This document shows, one piece after another, positions 51,626 to 60,738 of a DNA stretch of 64,000 nucleotides (position 1 is its first letter; each line of letters begins with the position of its first letter). The stretch lies in assembly GCF_900109175.1 (NCBI RefSeq), contig NZ_FNZE01000020.1, positions 1 through 64,000 on the forward strand. Direction: 5' to 3'. Under the pieces are notes generated by a model. The model saw nothing but the letters and a program-made list of their open reading frames with translations, was not told where the DNA came from and ran no database searches. This stretch comes from Pseudomonas linyingensis. GTDB lineage: Bacteria > Pseudomonadota > Gammaproteobacteria > Pseudomonadales > Pseudomonadaceae. The translations under genes were made by a program, and so were the position numbers.

Positions 51626-52315
51626 ATGACCGACGAAAACACCAGCAAGCCGCAGGAAGCTGCGATTAACTCCCACGCCTTCAGCGAGGCGGAGCGCGCC
51701 GCGGTCTACCGCGCCATCGCCGAGCGCCGCGACATGCGTCACTTCAGCGGCGGCAGCGTGGCGCCCGAACTGCTGGCGCGCCTGCTGAATGCCGCCCACC
51801 AGGCGCCCAGCGTCGGCCTGATGCAGCCGTGGCGTTTCATCCGCATTACTTCGGTGGAGCTGCGCCGGCAGATCAAGGCGCTGGTGGAGGCCGAGCGGGT
51901 GCGCACCGCGGAGGCGATGGGCGAGCGCTCCAGCGAGTTCATGCGCCTCAAGGTCGAGGGCATCGAGGACAGCGCCGAGCTGCTGGTCGCCTGCTTGATG
52001 GACGGCCGCGAGTGCTACATCTTCGGCCGCCGCACCCTGCCGCAGATGGACCTGGCCTCGCTGTCCTGCGCGATCCAGAACCTCTGGCTGGCCGCCCGCG
52101 CCGAAGGCCTGGGCATGGGCTGGGTGTCGCTGTTCGATCCCGTGGCGCTCGGCGAGCTGCTCGGCCTGCCGGAGGGCGCCGAACCGCTGGCGCTGCTCTG
52201 CCTGGGACCGGTCAGCGAGTTCTACCCGCGGCCGATGCTGGTGGAGGAGGGCTGGGCCGAGGAAAGGCCGCTGGCCGACATGCTGTTCGAGAACCACTGG
52301 GGCCGGCAGCCGTGA
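51626..52315 (+). CDS. bluB: 5,6-dimethylbenzimidazole synthase
   Basis: A 229-residue BluB, a nitroreductase-fold enzyme that fragments FMNH2 with O2 to give the cobalamin lower ligand. The N-terminal FMN site is [12 protein letters not shown], with [17 protein letters not shown], and [16 protein letters not shown] and [17 protein letters not shown] are family-specific. It implies the cell makes its own DMB aerobically. The stop overlaps the GTG start of cbiB. Confidence 0.95.
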   Translation: MTDENTSKPQEAAINSHAFSEAERAAVYRAIAERRDMRHFSGGSVAPELLARLLNAAHQAPSVGLMQPWRFIRITSVELRRQIKALVEAERVRTAEAMGERSSEFMRLKVEGIEDSAELLVACLMDGRECYIFGRRTLPQMDLASLSCAIQNLWLAARAEGLGMGWVSLFDPVALGELLGLPEGAEPLALLCLGPVSEFYPRPMLVEEGWAEERPLADMLFENHWGRQP

Positions 52316-53220
52316 GCCTGGGACTCAGCCTGCTGGCCGGCGTGGCGCTGGACGTGGCGCTCGGTGAGCCGCGCCGCCGCCATCCGCTGGTGGCCTTCGG
52401 CCGTCTGGCCAATCGACTGGAAGCGCAGTTCAACGGCCACGGCCGCGGCTGGCGCAGTCATGGGGTGACCGCCTGGTGCCTGGCGGTGCTGCCGCTGACC
52501 GCGCTCACCTGGTTGCTGGTGCAGCTGCCGCTGCTCGGCGGCCTGCTGGAAATCCTCGCCCTGTACGCCGCGCTCGGCCTGCGCAGCCTGCACGAACACG
52601 CGCTGCCGGTGCTCGATGCCCTGCGCCGCGGTGATCTGCCGGCAGCGCGCGCTGGCGTGGCCAGGGTGGTCAGCCGCGATACCTCCGCGCTGGATGAAAA
52701 CGGCGTGGCCCGCGCCAACACCGAGTCGGTGCTGGAGAACGGCAGCGACGCAGTGTTCGCCGCGCTGTTCTGGTTCGCCATGGCCGGCGCGCCGGGCGTG
52801 GTTCTGTATCGGCTGAGCAACACCCTCGACGCCATGTGGGGCTACCGCACGCCGCGCTTCGAGCGCTTCGGCTGGGCGGCGGCGCGCATCGACGACGTCC
52901 TCAACTACCTGCCGGCGCGCCTCACCGCGCTGACCTACGCGCTGCTCGGCCAGAGCCGCCGCGCCCTGGGCTGCTGGCGCCGCCAGGCGCCGCAGTGGGA
53001 CAGCCCCAACGCCGGCCCGGTGATGGCTGCCGGCGCCGGCGCGCTGGGCGTCGAGCTGGGCGGCGCGGCGATCTACCACGGCGAGGTTCACCAACGCCCG
53101 ACCCTCGGCGAGGGCGCGCCGGCGGATGCCGAGAGCATCGCCGGGGCGCTCAGCCTGCTGCGCCGCGGCGTGCTGCTCTGGCTGGTGCTGATCCTGCTCG
53201 GAGGCGGGCTGCATGCTTGA
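52312..53220 (+). CDS. cbiB: Adenosylcobinamide-phosphate synthase (CbiB / CobD)
   Basis: A 302-residue integral membrane enzyme attaching (R)-1-aminopropan-2-ol phosphate to adenosylcobyric acid. [19 protein letters not shown] at the start, [42 protein letters not shown] and a late [20 protein letters not shown] are diagnostic. The start is GTG 52312, overlapping the bluB stop by 4 bp. In P. denitrificans nomenclature this is CobD. Confidence 0.95.
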   Translation: MSLGLSLLAGVALDVALGEPRRRHPLVAFGRLANRLEAQFNGHGRGWRSHGVTAWCLAVLPLTALTWLLVQLPLLGGLLEILALYAALGLRSLHEHALPVLDALRRGDLPAARAGVARVVSRDTSALDENGVARANTESVLENGSDAVFAALFWFAMAGAPGVVLYRLSNTLDAMWGYRTPRFERFGWAAARIDDVLNYLPARLTALTYALLGQSRRALGCWRRQAPQWDSPNAGPVMAAGAGALGVELGGAAIYHGEVHQRPTLGEGAPADAESIAGALSLLRRGVLLWLVLILLGGGLHA

Positions 53221-54211
53221 GCACGGTGGCCGCCTGCGCGCCGCGGCGCAGCGCTACGGCATTGCCCTTGGCGACTGGCTGGACCTGTCCACCGCCATCG
53301 CCCCCGAGCCCTGGCCGCTGCCGCCGCTGGCTGTCGAGGCCTGGGCACGTCTGCCGGAAGACGATGACGGCCTGAGCGCGGCTGCCTGCGCCTGCTATGG
53401 CGCGACCCACTCGCTGCCGGTGGCGGGCAGCCAGGCGGCGATCCAAGGGCTGCCGCAGCTGCTGCCGCCCTGCCGGGTGGGCGTGCTCGAGCCGAGCTAC
53501 GCGGAGCACGCCCAGGCCTGGCAGCGCGCGGGGCATCGGCTTGTCCGCCTGGACGCCGTCGACATCGACCAGCGGCTCGACAGCCTCGATGTGCTGGTGC
53601 TGGCCAACCCCAACAATCCCAGCGGCGAGCTGTTCGCCGCAGAGCAGCTGCTCGACTGGCACGCACGGCTGTACGCCCGTGGCGGCTGCCTGCTGGTCGA
53701 CGAGGCGTTCATGGACTGCACCCCCGAATTCAGCGTGGCGGCCCACGCCGACAAGCCGGGGCTGATCGTGCTGCGTTCGTTCGGCAAGTTCTTCGGCCTG
53801 GCCGGCGTGCGCCTGGGCTTCGTGCTCGCCGAGGCGGCGTTGCTCGAGCTGCTCGCCGAGCGCCTCGGCCCGTGGACGGTCAGCGGCCCGGCGCGGGCGC
53901 TCGGCATCCAGGCGCTGGCCGAGTCCAGCGCCGCGGCCCGCCGGCTGCGCGCCCTGCGCCTGCAGGCGGCCGGGCAGCGGCTGGCACAGCTGTTGGCCGC
54001 CCACGGCCTGCAGCCGGACGGCGGCACGGCGCTGTTCCACTGGCTGCGCACGCCGCGCGCGGCAGAACTGCACGACTTTCTCGCCCGTCGCGGCATCCTC
54101 GTGCGCCTGTTCGACCAGCCGGCCAGCCTGCGCTTCGGCCTGCCGGCGGACGAGGCGGGCTGGCAGCGTCTGACGCAGGCGCTGGTCGACTACCAGAAGG
54201 AAACGACATGA
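53213..54211 (+). CDS. cobD: L-threonine-O-3-phosphate decarboxylase (CobD / CobC)
   Basis: A 332-residue PLP-dependent, fold type I enzyme making aminopropanol phosphate. [25 protein letters not shown] and the Schiff-base Lys in [17 protein letters not shown] are visible. It is called CobC in the P. denitrificans scheme. Its ATG overlaps the end of cbiB by 8 bp and its TGA overlaps cobQ, so the three are coupled. Confidence 0.94.
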   Translation: MLEHGGRLRAAAQRYGIALGDWLDLSTAIAPEPWPLPPLAVEAWARLPEDDDGLSAAACACYGATHSLPVAGSQAAIQGLPQLLPPCRVGVLEPSYAEHAQAWQRAGHRLVRLDAVDIDQRLDSLDVLVLANPNNPSGELFAAEQLLDWHARLYARGGCLLVDEAFMDCTPEFSVAAHADKPGLIVLRSFGKFFGLAGVRLGFVLAEAALLELLAERLGPWTVSGPARALGIQALAESSAAARRLRALRLQAAGQRLAQLLAAHGLQPDGGTALFHWLRTPRAAELHDFLARRGILVRLFDQPASLRFGLPADEAGWQRLTQALVDYQKETT

Positions 54212-55659
54212 CCACCCTGATGGTGCAAGGCACCACCTCCGACGCCGGCAAGAGCACCCTGGTGACCGCGCTGTGCCGCTGGCTGGCGCGCCAGGGTGTC
54301 GCCGTTGTGCCGTTCAAGCCGCAGAACATGGCGCTCAACTCAGCGGTGACTGCCGACGGCGGCGAAATCGGCCGCGCCCAGGCGGTGCAGGCCCAGGCCG
54401 CGAATCTGGCGCCGCACACCGACATGAACCCGGTGCTGCTCAAGCCCTGCAGCGACATCGGCGCCCAGGTGATCATCCATGGCCGCGCCGTCACCAGCAT
54501 GGACGCCGTCGCCTACCACGACTACAAGCGCGTCGCCATGCAGGCGGTGCTCGAGTCGCACCAGCGCCTGGGTGCGCAGTACCGGGTGGTGATGGTCGAG
54601 GGCGCCGGCTCGCCCGCGGAGATCAACCTGCGCGCCGGCGACATCGCCAACATGGGCTTCGCCGAGGCGGTGGACTGCCCGGTGATCCTCATTGCCGATA
54701 TCGACAAGGGCGGCGTGTTCGCCCATCTGGTCGGTACCCTCGAGCTGCTCTCCGCAAGCGAGCAGGCGCGCATCCAGGGCTTCGTGATCAACCGCTTCCG
54801 CGGCGACCTCGCCCTGCTGCAGCCCGGTCTCGACTGGCTGGAGGCGCGCACCGGCAAGCCGGTGCTGGGCGTGCTGCCGTACCTGCACGACCTGCACCTG
54901 GAGGCCGAGGATGCCATCGACGTGCGTCAGGTGGTCAAGAGCGGCGAGCGCCTCCGGGTGGTGGTGCCGGTGCTGCCGCGGATCAGCAACCACACCGACT
55001 TCGACCCGCTGCGCCTGCATCCGCAGGTGGAACTGAGCTTCGTCGGCCCCGGCCAGAGCATCCCGCCGGCCGACCTGATCATCCTGCCCGGCTCGAAGAG
55101 CGTGCGCGCCGACCTGGCGTTCCTGCGTGAGCAGGGCTGGGAGCCGGTGCTGCAGCGCCACCTGCGCTACGGCGGCAAGCTGCTGGGCATCTGCGGCGGT
55201 CTGCAGATGCTCGGCGGTGTGATCGCCGATCCGCTCGGCCTGGAAGGCGCACCCGGCAGCAGTCGCGGCCTCGGCCTGCTGGCGCTGGACACCGTGCTGG
55301 AAGCCGACAAGCAGCTGCGCAACGTGCGCGGCCGGCTGGTGCTGGAGGATGCCGAGGTGAGCGGCTACGAGATCCACGCCGGCATCTGTCGTGGCGCCGC
55401 TCTGGAACGCCCGGCGGTGCGGCTGGACGACGGTCGCGGCGACGGCGCCCTGAGTGCCGACGGCCAGGTGCTCGGCACCTACCTGCACGGCCTGTTCGAG
55501 TCGCCCGCCGCCTGCAGCGCGCTGCTGCGCTGGGCCGGCCTGCGCGAGGTGGTCAGCCCCGACTATCATGCGCTGCGCGAACGCGACATCGAGCGCCTGG
55601 CCGATCTGGTCGAGGTGCACCTGGATACGGCGCGGCTGCGCGAACTCTGTGGCCTGTAA
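54208..55659 (+). CDS. cobQ: Cobyric acid synthase
   Basis: A 483-residue enzyme adding four amides (b, d, e, g) to adenosylcobyrinate diamide. The N-terminal nucleotide site is [18 protein letters not shown], with [23 protein letters not shown] and [12 protein letters not shown]. The C-terminal glutaminase has Cys in [19 protein letters not shown], and the catalytic His in [10 protein letters not shown]. The start ATG 54208 overlaps the cobD stop. Confidence 0.96.
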   Translation: MTTLMVQGTTSDAGKSTLVTALCRWLARQGVAVVPFKPQNMALNSAVTADGGEIGRAQAVQAQAANLAPHTDMNPVLLKPCSDIGAQVIIHGRAVTSMDAVAYHDYKRVAMQAVLESHQRLGAQYRVVMVEGAGSPAEINLRAGDIANMGFAEAVDCPVILIADIDKGGVFAHLVGTLELLSASEQARIQGFVINRFRGDLALLQPGLDWLEARTGKPVLGVLPYLHDLHLEAEDAIDVRQVVKSGERLRVVVPVLPRISNHTDFDPLRLHPQVELSFVGPGQSIPPADLIILPGSKSVRADLAFLREQGWEPVLQRHLRYGGKLLGICGGLQMLGGVIADPLGLEGAPGSSRGLGLLALDTVLEADKQLRNVRGRLVLEDAEVSGYEIHAGICRGAALERPAVRLDDGRGDGALSADGQVLGTYLHGLFESPAACSALLRWAGLREVVSPDYHALRERDIERLADLVEVHLDTARLRELCGL

Positions 55660-55691
55660 CCGCGCGTCACACCCAACGAGAAGGGCTTTCC

Positions 55692-56213
55692 ATGCTTGAA
55701 CTGATCCTCGGCGGCGCCCGCTCCGGCAAGAGCCGCCTGGCCGAGCGCCTGGCGCTGGAGTCCGGCCTGGCGGTGACCTACATCGCCACCGCGCAGGCCG
55801 GCGACGGCGAAATGGGCGCGCGCATTGCCCATCACCAGTCCCGCCGTCCGGCCGAATGGGCGCTGCACGAGGAGCCCATCCACCTGATGCAGGCATTGGG
55901 CGACCACGCGGCGGAAAACCGCTGTCTGCTGGTCGACTGCCTGACCCTGTGGCTGACCAATCTGCTATGCCTTGATGAGGGCGCACAACTCGCCAAGCAG
56001 CGTGATGCCTTGCTGCAGCGCATTGGCGAGCTGCCCGGACGCATCATCCTGGTCAGCAACGAGACTGGTTTGGGGGTGGTGCCGCTGGGTGAGCTGACCC
56101 GTCGCTATGTCGACGAGGCCGGCTGGTTGCATCAGGCGCTGGCCGAACGGGCGCAGCGGGTCACTTTCTGTGTGGCAGGGCTGCCCATGGTTCTGAAGGG
56201 GGAGTCCCTATGA
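55692..56213 (+). CDS. cobU: Adenosylcobinamide kinase / adenosylcobinamide-phosphate guanylyltransferase
   Basis: A 173-residue bifunctional CobU (CobP in Pseudomonas usage) activating cobinamide to GDP-cobinamide. The P-loop is [18 protein letters not shown], then [20 protein letters not shown] with the guanylylated His, [13 protein letters not shown] and [24 protein letters not shown]. It overlaps cobT by 4 bp. Confidence 0.95.
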   Translation: MLELILGGARSGKSRLAERLALESGLAVTYIATAQAGDGEMGARIAHHQSRRPAEWALHEEPIHLMQALGDHAAENRCLLVDCLTLWLTNLLCLDEGAQLAKQRDALLQRIGELPGRIILVSNETGLGVVPLGELTRRYVDEAGWLHQALAERAQRVTFCVAGLPMVLKGESL

Positions 56214-57265
56214 GCGAATACTGGTGGCAGGCGCCCTGCCAACCGACCGACCACGTGGCCCGGCAGAAGGCCGAACAGCGCCAGGCGCGGCTGACCAAGC
56301 CGGCCGGTGCGCTGGGCCGCCTCGAGCAGTTGGCCATCGACCTCGCCGCGCTGCAGGGCCGCGAGTGCCCGCACCTGGAGCAGCCGTGGATCGCCGTGTT
56401 CGCCGGCGACCACGGGGTGGTCGAGGAGGGCGTTTCCGCCTATCCGCAGGCGGTCACCCGGCAGATGCTGCACAACTTCGTCGCCGGCGGCGCGGCGATC
56501 AGCGTGCTCGCCCACCAGCTGCACGCACGGCTGGAGGTAATCGACCTGGGCACCGCCGGTGACGGCGAGCCGCTGGGCGGCGTGCACAGCTACGCCCTTG
56601 GTCCGGGCACCGCCAACTTCACCCGCGAGCCGGCGATGAGTAGCGAGCAGTGCCACGCGGCGCTGGCCGCCGGGCGCGCCAGCGTCGAGCGCGCGCGCCA
56701 GGTGCATGCCGGGCTGTACATCGGCGGCGAGATGGGCATCGGCAACACCACCGCCGCCGCGGCGCTGGGCTGCGCGCTGCTCGACCTGCCGGCGCTGGCG
56801 CTGACCGGTGCCGGCACCGGGCTGGATGACGCCGGGGTGGCGCACAAGCAGCGGGTGATCGACAGTGCCCTGCTGCTGCACCGCCACGATTGCAGCGAGC
56901 CGCTGGAGGCGCTGCGCCACCTGGGCGGCTTCGAGATCGCCGCGCTGGCCGGCGCCTTCGTCGCCTGTGGCCAGTATGGTCTGCCGGTGCTGGTCGACGG
57001 CTTCATCACCACGGTCGCCGCCCTGTGCGCGGTGCGCCTGAACCCCGGCTGCCGGCCGTGGCTGCTATTCGGCCACCGCAGCGCCGAACCGGGACATGCC
57101 CTGGTGCTGCAGGCGCTCAAGGGCGAACCGTTGCTCGATCTCGGCCTGCGCTTGGGCGAGGGCAGCGGCGCGGCGCTGGCGGTACCGCTGCTGCGCCTGG
57201 CCTGCAGCCTGCACGGCAGCATGGCCACCTTCGCCGAGGCGCAGGTGAGCGACAGGCCGTCATGA
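56210..57265 (+). CDS. cobT: Nicotinate-nucleotide-dimethylbenzimidazole phosphoribosyltransferase
   Basis: A 351-residue CobT (CobU in P. denitrificans) making alpha-ribazole phosphate from NaMN and [57 protein letters not shown] and GHRSAEPGH appear, with the catalytic Glu in [11 protein letters not shown] near the C-terminus. Together with BluB it builds the lower ligand. The ATG has a GGGGGAG site. Confidence 0.96.
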   Translation: MSEYWWQAPCQPTDHVARQKAEQRQARLTKPAGALGRLEQLAIDLAALQGRECPHLEQPWIAVFAGDHGVVEEGVSAYPQAVTRQMLHNFVAGGAAISVLAHQLHARLEVIDLGTAGDGEPLGGVHSYALGPGTANFTREPAMSSEQCHAALAAGRASVERARQVHAGLYIGGEMGIGNTTAAAALGCALLDLPALALTGAGTGLDDAGVAHKQRVIDSALLLHRHDCSEPLEALRHLGGFEIAALAGAFVACGQYGLPVLVDGFITTVAALCAVRLNPGCRPWLLFGHRSAEPGHALVLQALKGEPLLDLGLRLGEGSGAALAVPLLRLACSLHGSMATFAEAQVSDRPS

Positions 57266-57876
57266 TCGTCGACCTGTTGCGCCACGGCGAGACCGAACTG
57301 GGCGGCGGCCTGCGCGGGCGCATCGACGATGCGTTGACCGAGCGCGGCTGGCAGCAGATGCGCGCGGCGGTGGGTCCTGTGGCGCCCTGGCAGCGAGTGG
57401 TCAGCTCGCCGCTGCAGCGCTGCGCCGCCTTCGCCCGCGAGCTGGCGGCGCGCCATGCGCTGCCGCTGCAACTGGACGATGGCCTGCGCGAGCTGGATTT
57501 CGGCGCCTGGGACGGCCGCAGCGCCGCCGAGCTGATGGAGACCGACGCCGAGGCGCTGGGCCTGTTCTGGAACGATCCCTACGCCTTCACCCCGCCGGGC
57601 GGCGAGCCGCTGAGTGCCTTCGAGGCGCGCGTGCTCGCCGCCATCGAGCGGTTGCATGGGCAGTTCGCCGGTCAGGAGGTGCTGCTGGTCACCCACGGCG
57701 GGGTGATGCGCCTGCTGCTGGCCCGCGCCCGCGGCCTGCCGCGCTCCGATCTGCTGCAGGTCGAGGTCGGTCATGGCGCGCTGCAGCGCCTGCGGGTCGG
57801 CGCGGGGCTGCGGCTGAGCGAGTCGTCGACCGATGGCTCCCAGGCTTGTGCGAGGACGTCGGCCTGCGGGCGCTGA
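57262..57876 (+). CDS. cobC: Alpha-ribazole-5'-phosphate phosphatase (histidine phosphatase family)
   Basis: A 204-residue histidine phosphatase that would remove the 5' phosphate of alpha-ribazole phosphate or cobalamin phosphate. The catalytic motif is [19 protein letters not shown], with [19 protein letters not shown] and the second His in [12 protein letters not shown]. The final 18 residues ([19 protein letters not shown]) do not look like family sequence and may be the product of a downstream deletion or fusion. Cobalamin synthase (cobV), normally next, is missing. Confidence 0.9.
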   Translation: MIVDLLRHGETELGGGLRGRIDDALTERGWQQMRAAVGPVAPWQRVVSSPLQRCAAFARELAARHALPLQLDDGLRELDFGAWDGRSAAELMETDAEALGLFWNDPYAFTPPGGEPLSAFEARVLAAIERLHGQFAGQEVLLVTHGGVMRLLLARARGLPRSDLLQVEVGHGALQRLRVGAGLRLSESSTDGSQACARTSACGR

Positions 57877-57892
57877 GTGTCCCGAGGAAATG

Positions 57893-57910
57893 CCCACGCG
57901 GCAGCGTGGG
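57893..57910. terminator. Weak hairpin between cobC and the convergent DUF4824 gene
   Basis: CCCACGC / GCGTGGG form a 7-bp stem with a 4-nt loop in the 43-bp gap between convergent genes. It lacks a U-run, so any termination would be weak. Confidence 0.4.
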
Positions 57911-57919
57911 TACGCGCAG

Positions 57920-58741
57920 TCAGTCCTGTGAGGCTTCACTGACCGCCATGATCCACGGCTCCAGGCGTTGGCCGAAGGCGACCTCGATGCGGTAGCCGGG
58001 AGCCGCCGGGGTGTCGCGGGGCCGGCTCGACAAGCCGGCCAGTGCCCGGTGCCAGTGCCGGGGCACGTTGATCCGTGCGATGGACAGTTCGCTCAGGTGG
58101 CCGCGCAGCTGCGCTGGCTTGCCCCACCGACTGGGCCGCACCAACCCCCGGACTATGGCGTAGCGGCTGCGATCGGCGTAGCGCTGGCGCAGCTGGTCGC
58201 GGTCGAGCCCGACATCCACCGCATACAGCCGGGTGTCGCGCTTGAGATTGTCCAGCTCGCGGCTCTGGTAATCCAGGCGCTGCTGCAGCTGCTTGTCCTC
58301 GGGCAGGGCGGCGAGTGCCCGGCGGGCCAGCTCGACCCGCTCCTGCTGGCGGCGCAGCTCGTCGCGATAGGCTGGGCCGTCCAGTTCCAGCACCACCAGC
58401 ACCTCGCGTGCGGCCTGGCGCCGGCAGCGCGGTTGGCAGTCCTCCGCGTCCGGGATGCGGAAGCCCAACTGGCGCGTCTGTGCCTCGCTCAACCACCTCG
58501 GCGAGCGGCTGCCGTCTTCCTCCCAATGGCCCGGCATGCGCCATTGCAACTGCAGGAGCAGGCCGCTGTTTTCCCGGCGCAGGTAGGCCGGCATCCCGCC
58601 CAGTTCGCGTTCGCTGAGCGCCAGGCGGCTGTCCGCCTCGCCGCTGCGGTTGTACCAGACGCCAGCGAGGGCGACGGCGTTGATCAGCAGGATCAGCGCC
58701 ACCCCGGCGAGCAGGGCGTGGCGACGGTTGAGGCGGCTCAT
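57920..58741 (-). CDS. GDYXXLXY / DUF4824-like membrane-anchored protein
   Basis: A 273-residue protein with a single N-terminal membrane helix (HALLAGVALILLINAVALAGVWY) and a mainly extracytoplasmic body rich in Arg/Glu. I place it tentatively in the DUF4824 group, whose genes are commonly coupled to DUF2157 genes. A CQPRC-type cysteine pair lies around EDCQPRCRRQ. Function is unknown. The start ATG 58741 overlaps the DUF2157 stop by 4 bp, so the two proteins probably act together. It converges on the cob operon. Confidence 0.7.
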   Translation of the reverse strand: MSRLNRRHALLAGVALILLINAVALAGVWYNRSGEADSRLALSERELGGMPAYLRRENSGLLLQLQWRMPGHWEEDGSRSPRWLSEAQTRQLGFRIPDAEDCQPRCRRQAAREVLVVLELDGPAYRDELRRQQERVELARRALAALPEDKQLQQRLDYQSRELDNLKRDTRLYAVDVGLDRDQLRQRYADRSRYAIVRGLVRPSRWGKPAQLRGHLSELSIARINVPRHWHRALAGLSSRPRDTPAAPGYRIEVAFGQRLEPWIMAVSEASQD

Positions 58742-59811
58742 GCGCTGGCTCCTCCCTTGTGCGTGTGGCTCATGCGCAGGCGGCGCAGGACCACCAGGAT
58801 CAGCACGGCGACCAGGCTCAGCAGCAGGAAAAACAGGTACTTGGGCAGGATCTCCCACCACCAGTCGAACAGCTTGGTGTAGAGGAAGATGACGAAGAAG
58901 GTCAGGCCGGTATTGACCACGTCCGGCCAGTCGCGGCGGGTGCCAAGCCAGATGGCCAGGCCGGCGCCGAGGAAGCCGAGCAGCTGGTACACACCCTCAA
59001 TGAGACCGACCTGCCAGGACAGGTAGCTGGCCTCGCCCCAGTTGGCCAGCACCAGGATCGGCAGGAACAAGGCCAGCAGGCCGAACACCCGGTAGATCGG
59101 CGCGAAGCCGCTGAAGCCCTGCTGCTGCACCAGCAGCGGCACGGCGAAGATCAGCAGAGCTGCGGGGAAGAAGTGCTCGGGGAACTCGCCCATGCTCAGC
59201 CAGTAGACTCCGCTCCAGGTGCCGACCCGCGCGGCGACGAAGGCCAGCAGGCTGAGCAGCCCGGCGGCCAGCAGCAGGCGGGCGTCGCAGGCGTAGGCCA
59301 GCAGCAGGGCGAAGGCCGCCCAGGCCAGCAGGGCGTTGTCGGTCGGGGTGATGTTGAAGATCTGCCCGAGCATCACCGTGTTCAGCACCAGGCAGGCGAA
59401 GGCGACCATGGCTGCCAGCTTGCTGAAGTAGCCCGAGCTGTCGCGGCCGCGCACCCAGAAGGTCAGCAGCAGGCTGCCCAGGGCGGCGCCGAGCAGGATG
59501 GCGACCTGGGCGCTTTCGCCGAACAGGCCCCAGAACTGGTAGAACAGGAACAGCACGCTGGCGGCCATGGCCAGCGCGCCGAGCAGGGAGGCGATGCGCA
59601 TGCTCAGCGACAGGCGCTTGGCCTGGCTGTCCTGGTCGATGTCGAAGTGGCTGCGGTAGTCGTCGAGCAGCTGGCGGTGGTGGGCGGCGAGCTGTTCCAG
59701 TTGCGCCGGGTCGAGGCTGAGCGCCTGCTCCTGACGCAGGCGCTGCAGTTCGCGGCGGAAGGCCTGGATGTCGTCGGCCCGCTGCTGGGCCTGGTCGCGG
59801 CTGAGTGTCAT
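58738..59811 (-). CDS. DUF2157-family polytopic membrane protein
   Basis: A 357-residue protein. A charged, coiled N-terminal part (about 1-70, including QQRADDIQAFRRELQRLRQE) precedes roughly ten hydrophobic helices. Segments such as NTVMLGQIFNIT and WLSMGEFPEHFFPAALL are typical of DUF2157. There is no known function. AAGGA precedes ATG 59811. It is translationally coupled to the DUF4824-like gene downstream. Confidence 0.8.
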   Translation of the reverse strand: MTLSRDQAQQRADDIQAFRRELQRLRQEQALSLDPAQLEQLAAHHRQLLDDYRSHFDIDQDSQAKRLSLSMRIASLLGALAMAASVLFLFYQFWGLFGESAQVAILLGAALGSLLLTFWVRGRDSSGYFSKLAAMVAFACLVLNTVMLGQIFNITPTDNALLAWAAFALLLAYACDARLLLAAGLLSLLAFVAARVGTWSGVYWLSMGEFPEHFFPAALLIFAVPLLVQQQGFSGFAPIYRVFGLLALFLPILVLANWGEASYLSWQVGLIEGVYQLLGFLGAGLAIWLGTRRDWPDVVNTGLTFFVIFLYTKLFDWWWEILPKYLFFLLLSLVAVLILVVLRRLRMSHTHKGGASA

Positions 59812-59965
59812 GGCGGATCCTTGCGGGGCACTCGGGGTGTTGGCTGCACTCTAGCGGCAAACGCGCGCGGCAACCACCGGGCCGCGGTCTGAGCGTCAGC
59901 GTCCTTCTCCATTCTCGTGGGGGGGAATGGGAGCCCGACCGCTGGGCCGGGGCTTTAGGCAGCAG

Positions 59966-59990
59966 GCCGGCCCGCTCAGTGCGGGCCGGT
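59966..59990 (-). terminator. Hairpin downstream of azurin
   Basis: A 9-10-bp GC stem CCGGCCCGC / GCGGGCCGG with loop TCAGT lies about 15 bp beyond the azurin stop. No T-run follows on the minus strand, so termination would be imperfect or Rho-assisted. Confidence 0.45.
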
Positions 59991-60004
59991 TCCAGAGCGG
60001 AGAG

Positions 60005-60454
60005 TCACTTCAGCATTTCGAGAGTGCCTTTCATGAGTGCGGCATGTCCTGGGAAGCTGCAGAAGAACATGTACTGCTCGCCGTCCTTGAGTTTGGCCAC
60101 CTCGAAGGTCACCGAGTCCGACTCGCCGCCACCGATCACCTTGGTGTGGGCGATCACCCGCGTGTCGTTGGGCTTCAGGTAGTTGTTATCCAGCCCGGCG
60201 GCGACGCCGTCGGCCACGACGCCATCCATGTCGGCGCCAGTGCTCAGCACCCAGTTGTGGCCCATGACGTTTTTCGCCATCTGCCCGCTGTGGGCAAGGT
60301 TGACGGTGAAGGTCTTGCAGCTCTTGTCTACGCCGATGGCGTTGGTGCTGAACTGCAGCTGGTCGGCCACCTGGATGTCCACCGAGCATTCGGCCGCCCA
60401 CAGGGGCGCACTGAACAGGCCAAGCAGGGACAGGGCAGCGAGTTTGCGAAACAT
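60005..60454 (-). CDS. azu: Azurin
   Basis: A periplasmic type 1 blue-copper electron carrier, donor or acceptor for nitrite reductase and cytochrome c551. The 149-residue precursor has a 20-residue signal peptide cut before AECSVDIQ. Mature numbering places copper ligands at Gly45/His46 (VMGHNW) and Cys112, His117 and Met121 ([14 protein letters not shown]). The Cys3-Cys26 disulfide is present. GGAGG precedes ATG 60454. The upstream gap shows no clear ANR box. Confidence 0.97.
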   Translation of the reverse strand: MFRKLAALSLLGLFSAPLWAAECSVDIQVADQLQFSTNAIGVDKSCKTFTVNLAHSGQMAKNVMGHNWVLSTGADMDGVVADGVAAGLDNNYLKPNDTRVIAHTKVIGGGESDSVTFEVAKLKDGEQYMFFCSFPGHAALMKGTLEMLK

Positions 60455-60738
60455 ACGAGCCTCCAGAGCAAGTTGGGCTTGACGCTCCGAGCGGGATGCG
60501 CCCAGCGAAGGGGGGAGTCCCGGGATCGGTGCAGAGCCGCGCGTCGGCGAGGCCGACACGGCAGGCAAAGGTGGTGAGCGCTCGATATTGAAGAATAGTC
60601 AAAGCGCCAGGGGTGCACTGGCCGCTGGTCAGTCCGCGGCGTCGGGGCGGGCGGCTGCTCGAGGCGATGGCGAAACGCGGCAGCCGGCCTCGTGTGCCGG
60701 CTGTCGCGCTGTGGCTTGGCTGGGGCCGGTGACGCGGC

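Noticed and set aside
60588-60602. TTGA...TCAA upstream of azurin as an ANR box
   Set aside because: The half-sites are separated by 7 bp, whereas ANR/FNR boxes need TTGA-N6-TCAA. Adjacent bases do not fit either.
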